Below are positions 1 to 8,372 of a DNA stretch of 64,000 nucleotides, one piece after another. The notes beneath the pieces were generated by a model that searched no databases, was not told the origin of the DNA, and saw only the letters and a list, made by a program, of their open reading frames with translations. Positions within the stretch are counted from its first letter, which is position 1; each line of letters starts with the position of its first letter. Both the position numbers and the translations under genes were made by a program. This DNA comes from Cellulophaga baltica (GTDB lineage Bacteria; Bacteroidota; Bacteroidia; Flavobacteriales; Flavobacteriaceae), in the NCBI RefSeq assembly GCF_018861125.1, contig NZ_JAHKQN010000005.1:165939-229938 (forward strand). The letters run 5' to 3'.

Positions 1-471
1 ATCAGGAGTGGTATGGCTGGTTTTGTATTCTTTTTCATCAACCAATATTTTAATAGTAGAAATTAAACCTACTTTAAAACCTGCCTTTTTAAATAACTGA
101 TACAACAAACTCGTCACTGTTGTTTTACCGTTTGTACCTGTAACACCAACTAACTTCAAATTAGCTGAAGGATTACCGTAATAATTAGAAGCCATTATGG
201 CTAATGCTTTATTCCCGTTATCAACCTCAACATAGGTTATGCCTTCTGTAAAATTGCTAGGCATTTCTTCGCAAACAATTGCTTTAGCACCTAATGAAAT
301 AGCTTTATCTATATATTGATGACCATCAGTCAACGTACCTCTAATGGCAATAAACACATCATTATGTTCTACTTTTCTAGAATCAAAACAAACTGATTTT
401 ACAGCAACAGAAGTTGACCCGTTTACAGCGGATAAACTAACCCCAAACAATATGTCTTTTAATGACTTCAT
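1..471 (-). CDS. murE: UDP-N-acetylmuramyl-tripeptide synthetase MurE, N-terminal part (truncated by window edge)
   Basis: The 157 visible codons encode the N-terminal and early ATP-binding part of MurE, the cytoplasmic ligase that adds the third amino acid (usually meso-diaminopimelate) to UDP-MurNAc-L-Ala-D-Glu. The protein starts MKSLKDILFG. It contains the Mur-ligase P-loop GVTGTNGKTT around residue 110 and, at the window edge, the MurE-typical HTTPD. The ATG overlaps the ftsI stop in an ATGA arrangement, so the gene is translationally coupled in the dcw operon. The C-terminal half, which decides Dap versus Lys specificity, lies outside the window. Identification is from motifs and gene order. 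Confidence 0.95.
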   Translation of the reverse strand, partial: MKSLKDILFGVSLSAVNGSTSVAVKSVCFDSRKVEHNDVFIAIRGTLTDGHQYIDKAISLGAKAIVCEEMPSNFTEGITYVEVDNGNKALAIMASNYYGNPSANLKLVGVTGTNGKTTVTSLLYQLFKKAGFKVGLISTIKILVDEKEYKTSHTTPD

Positions 472-2471
472 GATAATTCTAAAACAACAGTTTTAACCTC
501 GTTAATATTTATTCCTTTTACAGACTGCTTTTTTACTTTGCCATTACCATTCACCTTAACTTGTAAACCAAGGTTTTCTAATATTGAAATAGCATCCATA
601 CCACTCATACCTTCTACATTAGGCACTTTATTGTATTTCTTATTTGATACCGTATAATATTGTTGGTATTTTTTATCTAAATCAACATCTTTAATCTCTA
701 AGTCATCAACCTCATCAACCAAAGGCGATGTTGCGTAAATTTTTTGTGCTACAGATTTAAAAACTGGCCCTGATACATCTGCACCGTAATAACCAACTCT
801 TTTGTCTGGCTCATGAATAACTACAATGCAAGAATATTTAGGATTATCCGCAGGAAAATAACCTGCAAAAGTTGAGATGTACTTTAATTTATTAGGGTCT
901 TTAGAAACATAATCTTTTTGACAAGTACCTGTTTTACCTGCCATTGAAAAATTTGGCGAATACAAACCATGACCTGTACCAAATTTCTTTTCAACCACAC
1001 CCTTCAATAGAGCCTGAACTTTAGCTACTGTTTCTTTAGAACATATTGACGGATTAATTACTTCTTTATCAAACTTTTCAATAGTTTTATCCCATTCTTT
1101 ATACTCTTTCAACAACCTTGGCTTTACCATTTCACCATCATTAGCAATTGCATTGTAAAATGTAAGTGTTTGTAGTGGTGTTAATGAAACCTCATAACCA
1201 TGAGACATCCAAGCTAAAGAAATACCTGACCAACCTTTATCACCAGGATATCTAATCACAGGTTTTCCCTCTCCTTTAATAGGCAAACCCAACTCCCTAT
1301 TTAAACCCATATTCATTAATCGGTTTACATATTTTTCAGGCTTATCTTTATAGTTATTGTAAATTAATTTTGCAAAAGCAGTATTTGACGATATTTCAAA
1401 AGCTTTTGCCATACTCACTTTACCATAACCACCCCACTTAGAATCTTTTACAGTTTTGTTGTACACTTTAAATCTTCCGTTTTCTGTATCAATTACCGTA
1501 CTTGTATCAACTACTTTATCTTCAAGTGCAACTACTAAAGACATTAATTTGAAGGTAGACCCTGGCTCATGCGATTCTCCAATAGCATAATTTAGACGCT
1601 CGTAATATTTACCAGCCTCAGTTCTTCCTAAATTAGAGATTGCTTTTATTTCTCCTGTCTTTGTTTCCATCACAATAACACAACCGTGATCTGCTTTGTA
1701 TTTTTCTAGTTGACCCAAAAGTGCGTGGTGTGCAATATCTTGTATATTTACATCAATTGTAGAATACACATCGTAACCATCAATTGGCTCAACAATGTTC
1801 TCCATACCAATTGGCTTCCACTGTCCTTTCGCTATTTTTTGCTTTAAACGACTTCCTTTTTTACCACTTAAATATTCAGTAAACGCACCTTCTAGCCCAA
1901 CTCTTGTCGCGTGACCTTCAGCATCATAACGCTCATAGCCAACACTACGCTCAGCTATTTTACCTAGAGGATGCTCACGAACTGTATTTTGCTCCACAAC
2001 AATACCTCCTCGATTTGGACCTTTAACAAAAAGCGGCATCTTTTTTACTTGCATGTAGTCTGAATAATCTAGATTTCTAGCAACTAATGCATACCTATTT
2101 TTATTAGCTCTCGCTTTACGTAACAATTGCTCGTAATGCGACGCAGGTTTTTTTAATAATTTTGATAATTCTTTTGAAAGTGGTTTTATATTCTCATTAA
2201 AGTCTTCACTTTTAACCGTAACAGCATCAAAACGGATGTTATATCTAGAAACAGAAGTAGCCAGCAAACTTCCATCTGCTGAATATAAATTACCACGGTT
2301 AGGTGTGATTGTAAAAACTTTCTCTGTACGATCTTCAGCTAATTGACGGTATTTATCACCATCAACCATTTGAATACTCACAAGTTTTACCACCACAGCT
2401 ATAGCGAAAACTATCAAAAAGCCCGCTACTACATATAACCTTGTTAATATTTTCTTTTCTGTTACTGCCAC
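468..2471 (-). CDS. ftsI: Division transpeptidase FtsI/PBP3 with C-terminal PASTA domain
   Basis: Class B penicillin-binding protein of 667 aa that crosslinks septal peptidoglycan. It has one N-terminal membrane anchor (about residues 11-33), a PBP dimerisation region, and a transpeptidase domain with nucleophile motif STFK (Ser305-Lys308), SSN (361-363) and KTG (513-515). A single PASTA domain follows (about 614-667), a combination known from Bacteroidota PBPs. The start is GTG, because the next in-frame ATG (Met35) would remove the anchor. The GTG shares one base with the ftsL TAG stop, and the end overlaps murE by four bases. The position between ftsL and murE supports FtsI over an elongation PBP2. 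Confidence 0.95.
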   Translation of the reverse strand: MAVTEKKILTRLYVVAGFLIVFAIAVVVKLVSIQMVDGDKYRQLAEDRTEKVFTITPNRGNLYSADGSLLATSVSRYNIRFDAVTVKSEDFNENIKPLSKELSKLLKKPASHYEQLLRKARANKNRYALVARNLDYSDYMQVKKMPLFVKGPNRGGIVVEQNTVREHPLGKIAERSVGYERYDAEGHATRVGLEGAFTEYLSGKKGSRLKQKIAKGQWKPIGMENIVEPIDGYDVYSTIDVNIQDIAHHALLGQLEKYKADHGCVIVMETKTGEIKAISNLGRTEAGKYYERLNYAIGESHEPGSTFKLMSLVVALEDKVVDTSTVIDTENGRFKVYNKTVKDSKWGGYGKVSMAKAFEISSNTAFAKLIYNNYKDKPEKYVNRLMNMGLNRELGLPIKGEGKPVIRYPGDKGWSGISLAWMSHGYEVSLTPLQTLTFYNAIANDGEMVKPRLLKEYKEWDKTIEKFDKEVINPSICSKETVAKVQALLKGVVEKKFGTGHGLYSPNFSMAGKTGTCQKDYVSKDPNKLKYISTFAGYFPADNPKYSCIVVIHEPDKRVGYYGADVSGPVFKSVAQKIYATSPLVDEVDDLEIKDVDLDKKYQQYYTVSNKKYNKVPNVEGMSGMDAISILENLGLQVKVNGNGKVKKQSVKGININEVKTVVLELS

Positions 2472-2788
2472 TATTTAGCCGATTTAACTCTTATTTTATG
2501 TGGTGGTGTTTCTGAAGGAAATAAACCATCTAAACTTACCGTTTTTAATATTTCAGATTCCAATTTTAATTTTTGCACATCTGTTTGCCCGTCAATAAAC
2601 TGACTACGCAATTCTTTAACTTCTTCATTTAAAGCTGCTATTCTATGCACTTTACCATCTGCACCGTGAGAACTAGCAATCATAACTGCAGCTAAAAAAG
2701 AAGTGAATATTATAAAAATCCAATTTTTAGGAGCATCACCACTCACTAAAAACTTCCCTTTTAATATGTCTAACAATCCTTTTCTCAT
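2471..2788 (-). CDS. ftsL: FtsL-like cell division protein
   Basis: Small bitopic protein of 105 aa starting MRKGLLDILKG. It has a short cytoplasmic N-terminus, one transmembrane segment (about residues 23-40, NWIFIIFTSFLAAVMIAS) and a periplasmic heptad-like coiled coil (about 50-85). This is the architecture of FtsL, which recruits FtsB/FtsQ and FtsW/FtsI to the divisome. Sequence similarity across FtsL proteins is poor, so the call rests on size, topology and position between rsmH and ftsI. A GTG three bases upstream is possible, but the ATG at 2788 is preferred. The stop overlaps the GTG of ftsI by one base. Confidence 0.85.
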   Translation of the reverse strand: MRKGLLDILKGKFLVSGDAPKNWIFIIFTSFLAAVMIASSHGADGKVHRIAALNEEVKELRSQFIDGQTDVQKLKLESEILKTVSLDGLFPSETPPHKIRVKSAK

Positions 2789-2796
2789 CACAACAA

Positions 2797-3702
2797 TTAT
2801 TTTACTTTTATTTTTGTTGCTATTCTTAATTTTGCACTACGCGCTCTATTATTCTGAGCAATTTCTTGCTTTGAAGGAACAATTAAACCGCCAACCTTTT
2901 TTAAAGGAACTGAAATGTTCCCGTAAAAATCTTTTTCTGGCTCACCTTCAAACTGTCCTGCTCTTATATACCTTTTCACCAATCTATCTTCTAAAGAATG
3001 GTAACTAATCACACTCAACCTACCCTCTTCATTTAATAAATTAGGCACTTGTAACAAAAACTCTTTTATTACTTCTATTTCTTGATTTACTTCAATACGA
3101 ATGGCTTGATAAATCTGAGCTAGTATTTTATGCTCTACGCGTGCTGGCAAAAATTGCTTTAACACACCTTTTAATTGCTCCGTAGTTTTTATTGGCGAGT
3201 CTTCCCTACTTGCTATTATCGTTGTTGCAATTGTGTTTGCATTGCGTAAATCACCATACTGAAACAAAACCCTTCGCAAATCATCATACTCATAGGTATT
3301 CACTACATCATAAGCAGAAACTGTATTTCGCTTACTCATTCGCATATCCAAATCAGCATCAAAACGAGTAGAAAAACCACGCTCTGCAACATCAAACTGA
3401 TGAGACGAGACACCAAAATCACCTAAAATACCGTCTACCTCACGAACACCATAAAATTTCAAAAACTGACCGATGAATCTAAAATTCTCATGAATTAAAG
3501 TAAACCTTGGATCATCAATTGCATTTTTCAAAGCATCTTCATCTTGGTCAAACGCAAATAACTTTCCGTTTTCACCTAAGCGTTTTAATATTTCTTTTGA
3601 ATGACCACCACCACCGAACGTAACATCAACATAAACGCCATCGCTCTTTATGTTTAGTCCGTCAACAGATTCAGTCAATAAAACTGGATTATGATAATTC
3701 AT
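2797..3702 (-). CDS. rsmH: 16S rRNA m4C1402 methyltransferase RsmH (MraW)
   Basis: SAM-dependent methyltransferase that N4-methylates C1402 of 16S rRNA in the ribosomal P site. At 301 aa it has the usual length. The N-terminus YHNPVLLTESVDGL and the SAM loop VDVTFGGGGHS (about residues 25-35) are diagnostic, as is the later VISYHSLEDRLVKR. It overlaps mraZ by 14 bases and lies 8 bases before ftsL, within the dcw operon. No missing motif was seen. Confidence 0.97.
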   Translation of the reverse strand: MNYHNPVLLTESVDGLNIKSDGVYVDVTFGGGGHSKEILKRLGENGKLFAFDQDEDALKNAIDDPRFTLIHENFRFIGQFLKFYGVREVDGILGDFGVSSHQFDVAERGFSTRFDADLDMRMSKRNTVSAYDVVNTYEYDDLRRVLFQYGDLRNANTIATTIIASREDSPIKTTEQLKGVLKQFLPARVEHKILAQIYQAIRIEVNQEIEVIKEFLLQVPNLLNEEGRLSVISYHSLEDRLVKRYIRAGQFEGEPEKDFYGNISVPLKKVGGLIVPSKQEIAQNNRARSAKLRIATKIKVK

Positions 3703-4150
3703 CTTCTCCTCCCATTACTTCTTCAGCCAATGCAGCAAAATCTTCTGCAGTATCTTCAAGAACTTTTTCGTAACTCCCTTTATCCCAAATTTCTATAATA
3801 TTGATAGCTGAACTCAGCACAACTTCTTTAGAAATTTTCGCAATTTCAATCAAATTTTTCGGTATTAATAAGCGACCAGTAGCATCAATTTCAACTACCT
3901 TTACCCCCGCCGAAAAACGACGTATAAAATCATTGTTCTTCTTTACAAACCTATTTTTCTTATTTAATTTCTCCATTAGAAGATTCCACTCTTTCATCGG
4001 ATAAATTTCTAAACAAGGTTGAAAAACAGAACGTTTTAAAACAAAACCATCTGCAAGCACTGGTGCCAACTGACTTTTAAGCGCAACAGGGAGCATAATT
4101 CGCCCTTTTGCGTCAGCCTTACAGTCATATGTTCCAATGAAATTGATCAC
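3689..4150 (-). CDS. mraZ: Transcriptional regulator MraZ
   Basis: MraZ is a ring-forming AbrB-like DNA-binding protein that represses its own dcw operon by binding tandem repeats upstream. At 153 aa it contains two SpoVT/AbrB-like halves, each with a DxKGR/DxTGR-type motif: DAKGRIMLP near residue 13 and DATGRLLIP near residue 89. The start is GTG at 4150, since an in-frame TAA lies just upstream and the encoded N-terminus INFIGTYDCKADAKGR fits the family. Three 10-bp-spaced GTGG repeats lie about 45-75 bases upstream and are its probable operator. Confidence 0.95.
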   Translation of the reverse strand: MINFIGTYDCKADAKGRIMLPVALKSQLAPVLADGFVLKRSVFQPCLEIYPMKEWNLLMEKLNKKNRFVKKNNDFIRRFSAGVKVVEIDATGRLLIPKNLIEIAKISKEVVLSSAINIIEIWDKGSYEKVLEDTAEDFAALAEEVMGGEDELS

Positions 4151-4179
4151 TAATTAATGGTTTTACTCAAATAATAACT

Positions 4180-4187
4180 CAAAGATA
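4180..4187 (-). promoter_or_regulatory. Putative -7 element of the mraZ/dcw promoter
   Basis: On the minus strand this reads TATCTTTG, an exact TAnnTTTG match to the Bacteroidota -7 consensus, about 30 bases before the mraZ GTG. A TTG lies 15 bases further upstream inside the MraZ-box repeats. That is a slightly short spacing for a -33 element, but it puts the operator over the promoter. Confidence 0.5.
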
Positions 4188-4195
4188 TAGAATTT

Positions 4196-4223
4196 ATTAC
4201 CACAATTTACCACTATTTACCAC
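4196..4223 (-). repeat. Tandem MraZ-box repeats (three GTGGTAAT/GTGGTAAA units, 10-bp period)
   Basis: Minus-strand units GTGGTAAA (4223-4216), GTGGTAAA (4213-4206) and GTGGTAAT (4203-4196) are spaced exactly 10 bp apart, one helical turn. This matches the known MraZ operator architecture of short direct repeats at 10-bp period (TGGGN-type in Escherichia coli). They sit directly upstream of mraZ and overlap the predicted -33 region, which fits autorepression. Confidence 0.75.
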
Positions 4224-4369
4224 ATTGTTGATAAGTTCCATCTATTTACACCTTAAAAACAACCTAAACAACTGATTAAAAAACACATAAGTTTAAATCT
4301 GATTAATGTGTTTGCTGCTATAAAATCAAACCAAAAACATTAGATTAACAGAGTTTAAAACAAGTATGC

Positions 4370-4397
4370 TTTGATTCTTAAGAATTGTCTATATTTG
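4370..4397 (+). promoter_or_regulatory. Putative promoter of the alpha/beta hydrolase-engB pair
   Basis: TATATTTG at 4390-4397 matches TAnnTTTG exactly, and TTTG at 4370-4373 lies 16 bases upstream as a possible -33 element. The expected transcript start leaves a 5' leader of about 20 bases before the ATG at 4423. Confidence 0.5.
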
Positions 4398-4422
4398 TCG
4401 ACATAGAAAGCAACCTAAATTA

Positions 4423-5187
4423 ATGGAAGAAGAGTTAATTACTGATGGCAAATACAAATATATTGAGGCAGGAGAAGGCACTCCAATCATTATATTACAC
4501 GGCCTTATGGGAGGACTCAGTAATTTTACTGGTGTATTAGATCATTTTCCTAAATTAGGTTATAAGATTTTAATGCCTGAACTCCCTATTTATACAATGC
4601 CTTTAGTGAAAACTAATGTAAAAAGTTTCGCTAAGTTTTTAGAAGGATTTATTATTCACAAAGGCCTTAAAGATGTTATTTTACTTGGTAATTCACTAGG
4701 TGGGCATATTGGACTTTTACATACTAAATTATACCCAAATTTAGTAAAAGCTCTGATTATCACTGGTAGTTCTGGTTTGTACGAAAGTGCAATGGGTGAT
4801 GGTTACCCAAGAAGAGGTGATTATGAATTTATAAAGAAAAAAGCACAAGATGTTTTTTACGACCCTAAAGTTGCTACACCTGAAATTATTGATGAAGTTT
4901 ACGCGACACTTAACGATCGCATGAAACTCGTAAAAACACTTGCTATTGCAAAAAGTGCTATTCGACATAATATGGCAAAAGATTTACCACAAATGAAAAC
5001 ACCTACTTGTATTATTTGGGGTAAAAATGATACGGTAACACCGCCAAATGTTGCTACGGAATTTGATGAGTTATTACCAGATTCAGATTTATTTTGGATT
5101 GACAAATGCGGCCATGCTGCCATGATGGAACATCCTGATGAATTTAATACCATTCTTGAAGCTTGGCTGAAAGCTAGACAATTTTAG
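4423..5187 (+). CDS. Alpha/beta-fold hydrolase
   Basis: Cytoplasmic alpha/beta hydrolase of 254 aa with no signal peptide. The oxyanion-hole motif HGLMGG is at residues 26-31 and the nucleophile elbow GNSLGG gives Ser91. The predicted acid is Asp203 (WGKNDTVTPP) and the base is His231 (CGHAAMMEHP), so the triad is intact. The substrate is unknown; the family includes esterases, C-C hydrolases and epoxide hydrolases. It is followed 15 bases later by engB on the same strand, an adjacency that suggests co-transcription but gives no function. Confidence 0.9.
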   Translation: MEEELITDGKYKYIEAGEGTPIIILHGLMGGLSNFTGVLDHFPKLGYKILMPELPIYTMPLVKTNVKSFAKFLEGFIIHKGLKDVILLGNSLGGHIGLLHTKLYPNLVKALIITGSSGLYESAMGDGYPRRGDYEFIKKKAQDVFYDPKVATPEIIDEVYATLNDRMKLVKTLAIAKSAIRHNMAKDLPQMKTPTCIIWGKNDTVTPPNVATEFDELLPDSDLFWIDKCGHAAMMEHPDEFNTILEAWLKARQF

Positions 5188-5202
5188 AAAATATATTTTA
5201 TT

Positions 5203-5829
5203 ATGAAGATAAAGTCCGCAGACTTTGTAATGAGCAACTCAAAAGTTGATCACTGTCCGAAAGACCCGATTCCTGAATACGCATTTATTGGGCGTTCAAA
5301 TGTTGGAAAATCATCATTAATAAACATGCTTACCCAACGAAAAAGTTTAGCAAAAACCTCTGGAAGACCAGGAAAAACACAACTTATTAATCATTTTAAA
5401 ATAAATGAAAACTGGTTTTTAGTTGATTTACCAGGCTATGGTTATGCCAGAGTATCAAAAAAAGATAAAAAGACTTTTCAAAAATACATTACCGATTATT
5501 TTTTACAACGCAGGCAACTTGTTTGTGCTTTTGTACTTGTTGATATTCGCCATGAGCCTCAAAAGGTAGATTTAGAATTTATGGAATGGATGGGAGAAAA
5601 CCAAATTCCGTTTTCTATAATTTTCACAAAAGCAGACAAACTAAAACCTAATGTTATCGAAAAGAATGTTGAAGATTATATTCAGCAATTATTATCAAGC
5701 ATTTGGGAAGAAGCTCCTCATTACTTTATCACCTCATCATCAAACGGAACAGGACAAGAAGAGGTTTTAAATTATATTGATGAAATGAATGAAAATTTCA
5801 AAAAAAATAATTGGGCTGATTTAATTTAA
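5203..5829 (+). CDS. engB: Ribosome biogenesis GTP-binding protein EngB/YsxC
   Basis: TRAFAC GTPase of 208 aa needed for assembly of the 50S subunit. It contains G1 GRSNVGKSS (about residues 30-38), the switch region SGRPGKTQ, G3 DLPGYG and G4 TKADK. The C-terminal SSSNGTG corresponds to G5. Length and motif order are typical. It ends 8 bases from the convergent gene at 5837, and no clear terminator was seen between them. Confidence 0.96.
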   Translation: MKIKSADFVMSNSKVDHCPKDPIPEYAFIGRSNVGKSSLINMLTQRKSLAKTSGRPGKTQLINHFKINENWFLVDLPGYGYARVSKKDKKTFQKYITDYFLQRRQLVCAFVLVDIRHEPQKVDLEFMEWMGENQIPFSIIFTKADKLKPNVIEKNVEDYIQQLLSSIWEEAPHYFITSSSNGTGQEEVLNYIDEMNENFKKNNWADLI

Positions 5830-5836
5830 AAATAAC

Positions 5837-6190
5837 CTACCTATCTTCAATTAAAGAAATTAGATTTTCTGCACTCTTCAAAGCTTTTAACTCTTCTGTA
5901 CTAATAAAAACATCTAAGCTTTCAGTTAGCACGACAGGGAAGGTAAGATTATTGCTAAATTTAGTTTTATAATCTTTTAAAAACTCATCCTTATGCAAAA
6001 ACTCTAATTCTAAATTAGATGAATTCCTGAATGCTTTCCATTCTTTATTTTCCGAAAATATACCATACGTAATATCACACAAACTACAGCTATATGTTTT
6101 AGGGCTAAATATTTTGTGAGCACTATCAAACACGGCATTCATCTTTCCGGAATTAGCATTATAAACAAATATCAACTTTTCAACTTTCAT
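5837..6190 (-). CDS. Conserved hypothetical protein with CxxC motif
   Basis: Cytoplasmic-looking protein of 117 aa with no signal peptide or membrane segment. After a beta strand (KLIFVYNANSG) it carries CSLCDITYG, a CxxC pair near residue 35. Further on are an aromatic/charged stretch and a strand with Pro (LTFPVVLTES) followed by a C-terminal helix. The layout recalls a small thioredoxin-like fold (CxxC, then a Pro-preceded strand), but the CxxC sits after rather than at the start of the first helix region. I do not recognise a named function. It is divergent from the beta-lactamase gene at 6236, with a 45-base gap. Confidence 0.7.
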   Translation of the reverse strand: MKVEKLIFVYNANSGKMNAVFDSAHKIFSPKTYSCSLCDITYGIFSENKEWKAFRNSSNLELEFLHKDEFLKDYKTKFSNNLTFPVVLTESLDVFISTEELKALKSAENLISLIEDR

Positions 6191-6235
6191 ATTACAAATA
6201 ATTCTATTTTTATATCAACAAGAGGAAAACTTACA

Positions 6236-6964
6236 ATGAAGCAACTATTTATACTTATTTTAATTTGCACCTTACTTTTAAATTGTAAGTCACAAGAATC
6301 AACTATTACTTACAAAACAAGCACACTTACCATAAAGCCTATTTCTAAAAATGTATTTATACATATTACGTATTTAGACACCAATGATTTTGGAAAAGTA
6401 GCATGTAACGGCATGATTTATATGATAAACAATGAAGCTATTGTTTTTGATACGCCTACAAACTCAAATGTTAGCAACGAATTAATCACATGGATTACTA
6501 AAGCAGAAAAACATACTATTAAAGCTGTCGTAATTAATCACTTTCACCTAGATTGTTTAGGAGGATTAGAAGTATTTCACCAACTTAATATTCCCTCATA
6601 CGCTAGCAACAAAACTATTGCTTTAGCAAAAATTAATGATTTTACATTACCACAAAACGGTTTTGAAACAACATTAAATTTAAATATCGGTGATAAAGAA
6701 ATTATCAACACTTATTTTGGAGAAGCACACACTAAAGATAATATTGTAAGCTACATACCCAGTGAACAAATTTTATTTGGTGGTTGTCAAGTAAAAACGC
6801 TAGGTGCAAATAGAGGATATACTGGTGACGCAAATACTGAAGAATGGAGCAACACCATTAAAAAAATTAAAGTCGCACTCCCAACTATAAAAACCGTAAT
6901 TCCTGGTCACGGCAAAATTGGAGATGCAACTTTACTTGATTATACCTCTCAACTTTTTAAATAA
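6236..6964 (+). CDS. Subclass B1 metallo-beta-lactamase, probable lipoprotein
   Basis: Protein of 242 aa with an export signal (MKQLFILILICTLLLNC). Cys17 is a candidate lipidation site, although Asn at -1 is not a classical lipobox residue. All six B1 zinc ligands are present: H102, H104 and D106 in NHFHLDCLGG, H165 in GEAHTKDN, C184 in FGGCQVK, and H225 in IPGHG. This is the full His3 and Asp-Cys-His double-zinc site of periplasmic carbapenem-hydrolysing enzymes. A longer reading from 6116 was rejected because it overlaps the divergent gene and hides the signal peptide. It is convergent with gldC, sharing a hairpin terminator. No mobile element is nearby, so it looks like a resident chromosomal enzyme. 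The actual drug spectrum cannot be read from sequence. Confidence 0.9.
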   Translation: MKQLFILILICTLLLNCKSQESTITYKTSTLTIKPISKNVFIHITYLDTNDFGKVACNGMIYMINNEAIVFDTPTNSNVSNELITWITKAEKHTIKAVVINHFHLDCLGGLEVFHQLNIPSYASNKTIALAKINDFTLPQNGFETTLNLNIGDKEIINTYFGEAHTKDNIVSYIPSEQILFGGCQVKTLGANRGYTGDANTEEWSNTIKKIKVALPTIKTVIPGHGKIGDATLLDYTSQLFK

Positions 6965-6973
6965 AAAGTTGAG
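6948..6973. terminator. Bidirectional terminator between beta-lactamase and gldC
   Basis: CTCAACTTTTT and AAAAAGTTGAG form a perfect 11-bp stem with a 4-base loop that contains part of the beta-lactamase TAA. T-rich sequence follows on both strands. It separates two convergent genes. Confidence 0.75.
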
Positions 6974-6979
6974 TTAGTT

Positions 6980-7315
6980 TTACTTTTTAAGCTCTAATTT
7001 TTCTGCAAAATACTCACAAAAATCCTTCATGGTAGCTGTCATTTTTTCATCTTGAGTAGCTTTCATAAAAGTGTCCGATAATGAGACTAATGTTTGATGA
7101 AAAAATATTTTCATTTCATCAACAGGCATGTCTTTTGTCCATAAATCTATTTTTAAAGATTCTTTATTTTTACTATCCCAAACTGATAATAACATTGCCT
7201 TTGCCTCTTCATTATCAATTCCTCCGTCTTGAGCTGACCACGTAAGTTCCTCAGGAACTCTATTCTCGTCTAACCCTACTTTTAATCTTATTTCTGATGT
7301 ATGTAATTCTGCCAT
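6980..7315 (-). CDS. gldC: Gliding motility protein GldC
   Basis: Small soluble protein of 111 aa recognised as GldC from MAELHTSEIRLKVGLDENRVPE and its position directly after gldB, as in other flavobacteria. GldC is not essential for gliding but increases its efficiency, and is thought to act with the cytoplasmic or periplasmic-facing gliding apparatus. No signal peptide is seen. The start codon shares one base with the gldB stop, indicating translational coupling. Confidence 0.9.
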   Translation of the reverse strand: MAELHTSEIRLKVGLDENRVPEELTWSAQDGGIDNEEAKAMLLSVWDSKNKESLKIDLWTKDMPVDEMKIFFHQTLVSLSDTFMKATQDEKMTATMKDFCEYFAEKLELKK

Positions 7316-8280
7316 TACCTAAGTGGTTTGTAATTTGATTTCTTAAAAATTTCTTCTGCTGGTATATTTAGCATTTGTTGTACGGTTACTTCATTATTAC
7401 TCATAAAGGCACGTACAATTTGCCAACCAATATATCGACCTGTTCTACCTGGTGATTCGCTATCCAACTCTAATTGAAACTTAGAAAAAGGTGCCGGATC
7501 TAAAAATCTTGGTTGCAATTGCTTATCGGTACTATACAATAGCTCTCTTTCAACAAAATACCTCCAAATTTGCTCTTCATTAACTTGTGCCCACTCTAAT
7601 TGTTCTGGTGTGTATCCAATTCGCTGTGCTTCTGTTTCAAATGGCAATAGTTTATCTTTTAGATATAATTCTTTACCATAATATATAATTTGCTCTATAA
7701 AAGTTCGACCTATTTGTTTAGGCAATACACCAGCGCTAAATTCCGAAGCAACATCACTCACCAAAAATTGCTTATCTAAACTTGTGGCAATATAATTTTG
7801 GAAACCAGCATAAAATTTATGGTCTTTACCTAAGTAGTTGTCTAACCCAATTAACAACAAAGAATCTGCTAAAATTACTCTGCTTGCATAACGCACATCA
7901 GATGTAAGCGTAACAACTTTTGGTGTTTCAAAATTTGGAAAATAATATTTAATGTGCTTAAATAATGAGGTTAAATCCTCTGTTTCCTTATCAAAATCTG
8001 GAAACACTTTTTGAACCTCTTTATTTAATTCTAACTGAATTGTATCTTTTATTTTTGCAAACCAAATACTATCAGAAAACTGTTGTGGAAACAAATACGG
8101 ATATTTATTTTTAATGGTATTTAGGTTTTCTGCTGTTGTTTTTGCAAACTCTTGATCAAATCTTAATACCTCAACATTTACATCAATTTTAGCAATTTTT
8201 TCAGCAACCTTATCATCTTCTCCACAACTGTAAAAAAACACTTGTGCTATTATTAAAAGAACAAAAATTGACTTTTTCAT
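7315..8280 (-). CDS. gldB: Gliding motility lipoprotein GldB
   Basis: Lipoprotein of 321 aa with signal MKKSIFVLLIIAQVFFYSC (lipidated Cys about residue 19) followed by acidic GEDDK. GldB is a core lipoprotein required for gliding and, in Flavobacterium, for assembly of the motility/type IX secretion machinery. Its fold resembles zinc-metalloprotease-like DUF2268 proteins, but I see no clear HExxH. It forms a two-gene operon with gldC and is divergent from nadE, an adjacency common in the family. Confidence 0.9.
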   Translation of the reverse strand: MKKSIFVLLIIAQVFFYSCGEDDKVAEKIAKIDVNVEVLRFDQEFAKTTAENLNTIKNKYPYLFPQQFSDSIWFAKIKDTIQLELNKEVQKVFPDFDKETEDLTSLFKHIKYYFPNFETPKVVTLTSDVRYASRVILADSLLLIGLDNYLGKDHKFYAGFQNYIATSLDKQFLVSDVASEFSAGVLPKQIGRTFIEQIIYYGKELYLKDKLLPFETEAQRIGYTPEQLEWAQVNEEQIWRYFVERELLYSTDKQLQPRFLDPAPFSKFQLELDSESPGRTGRYIGWQIVRAFMSNNEVTVQQMLNIPAEEIFKKSNYKPLR

Positions 8281-8372
8281 ATAAAGTAATCCCTTTTTAG
8301 TTTTATTTATTAGTCCTTAGGCTTTATTTTTACGATGCAAAGTTAATCGTTTTCAATTTAAAAAATACCTCT

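Noticed and set aside
2703-3008. Plus-strand ORF of 101 codons over ftsL/rsmH
   Set aside because: Antisense to conserved genes in the dcw cluster and without recognisable domains.
6116-6235. Upstream extension of the beta-lactamase reading frame to 6116
   Set aside because: It overlaps the divergent gene at 5837-6190 and would place 40 residues before a normal signal peptide. The ATG at 6236 gives a typical exported B1 enzyme.
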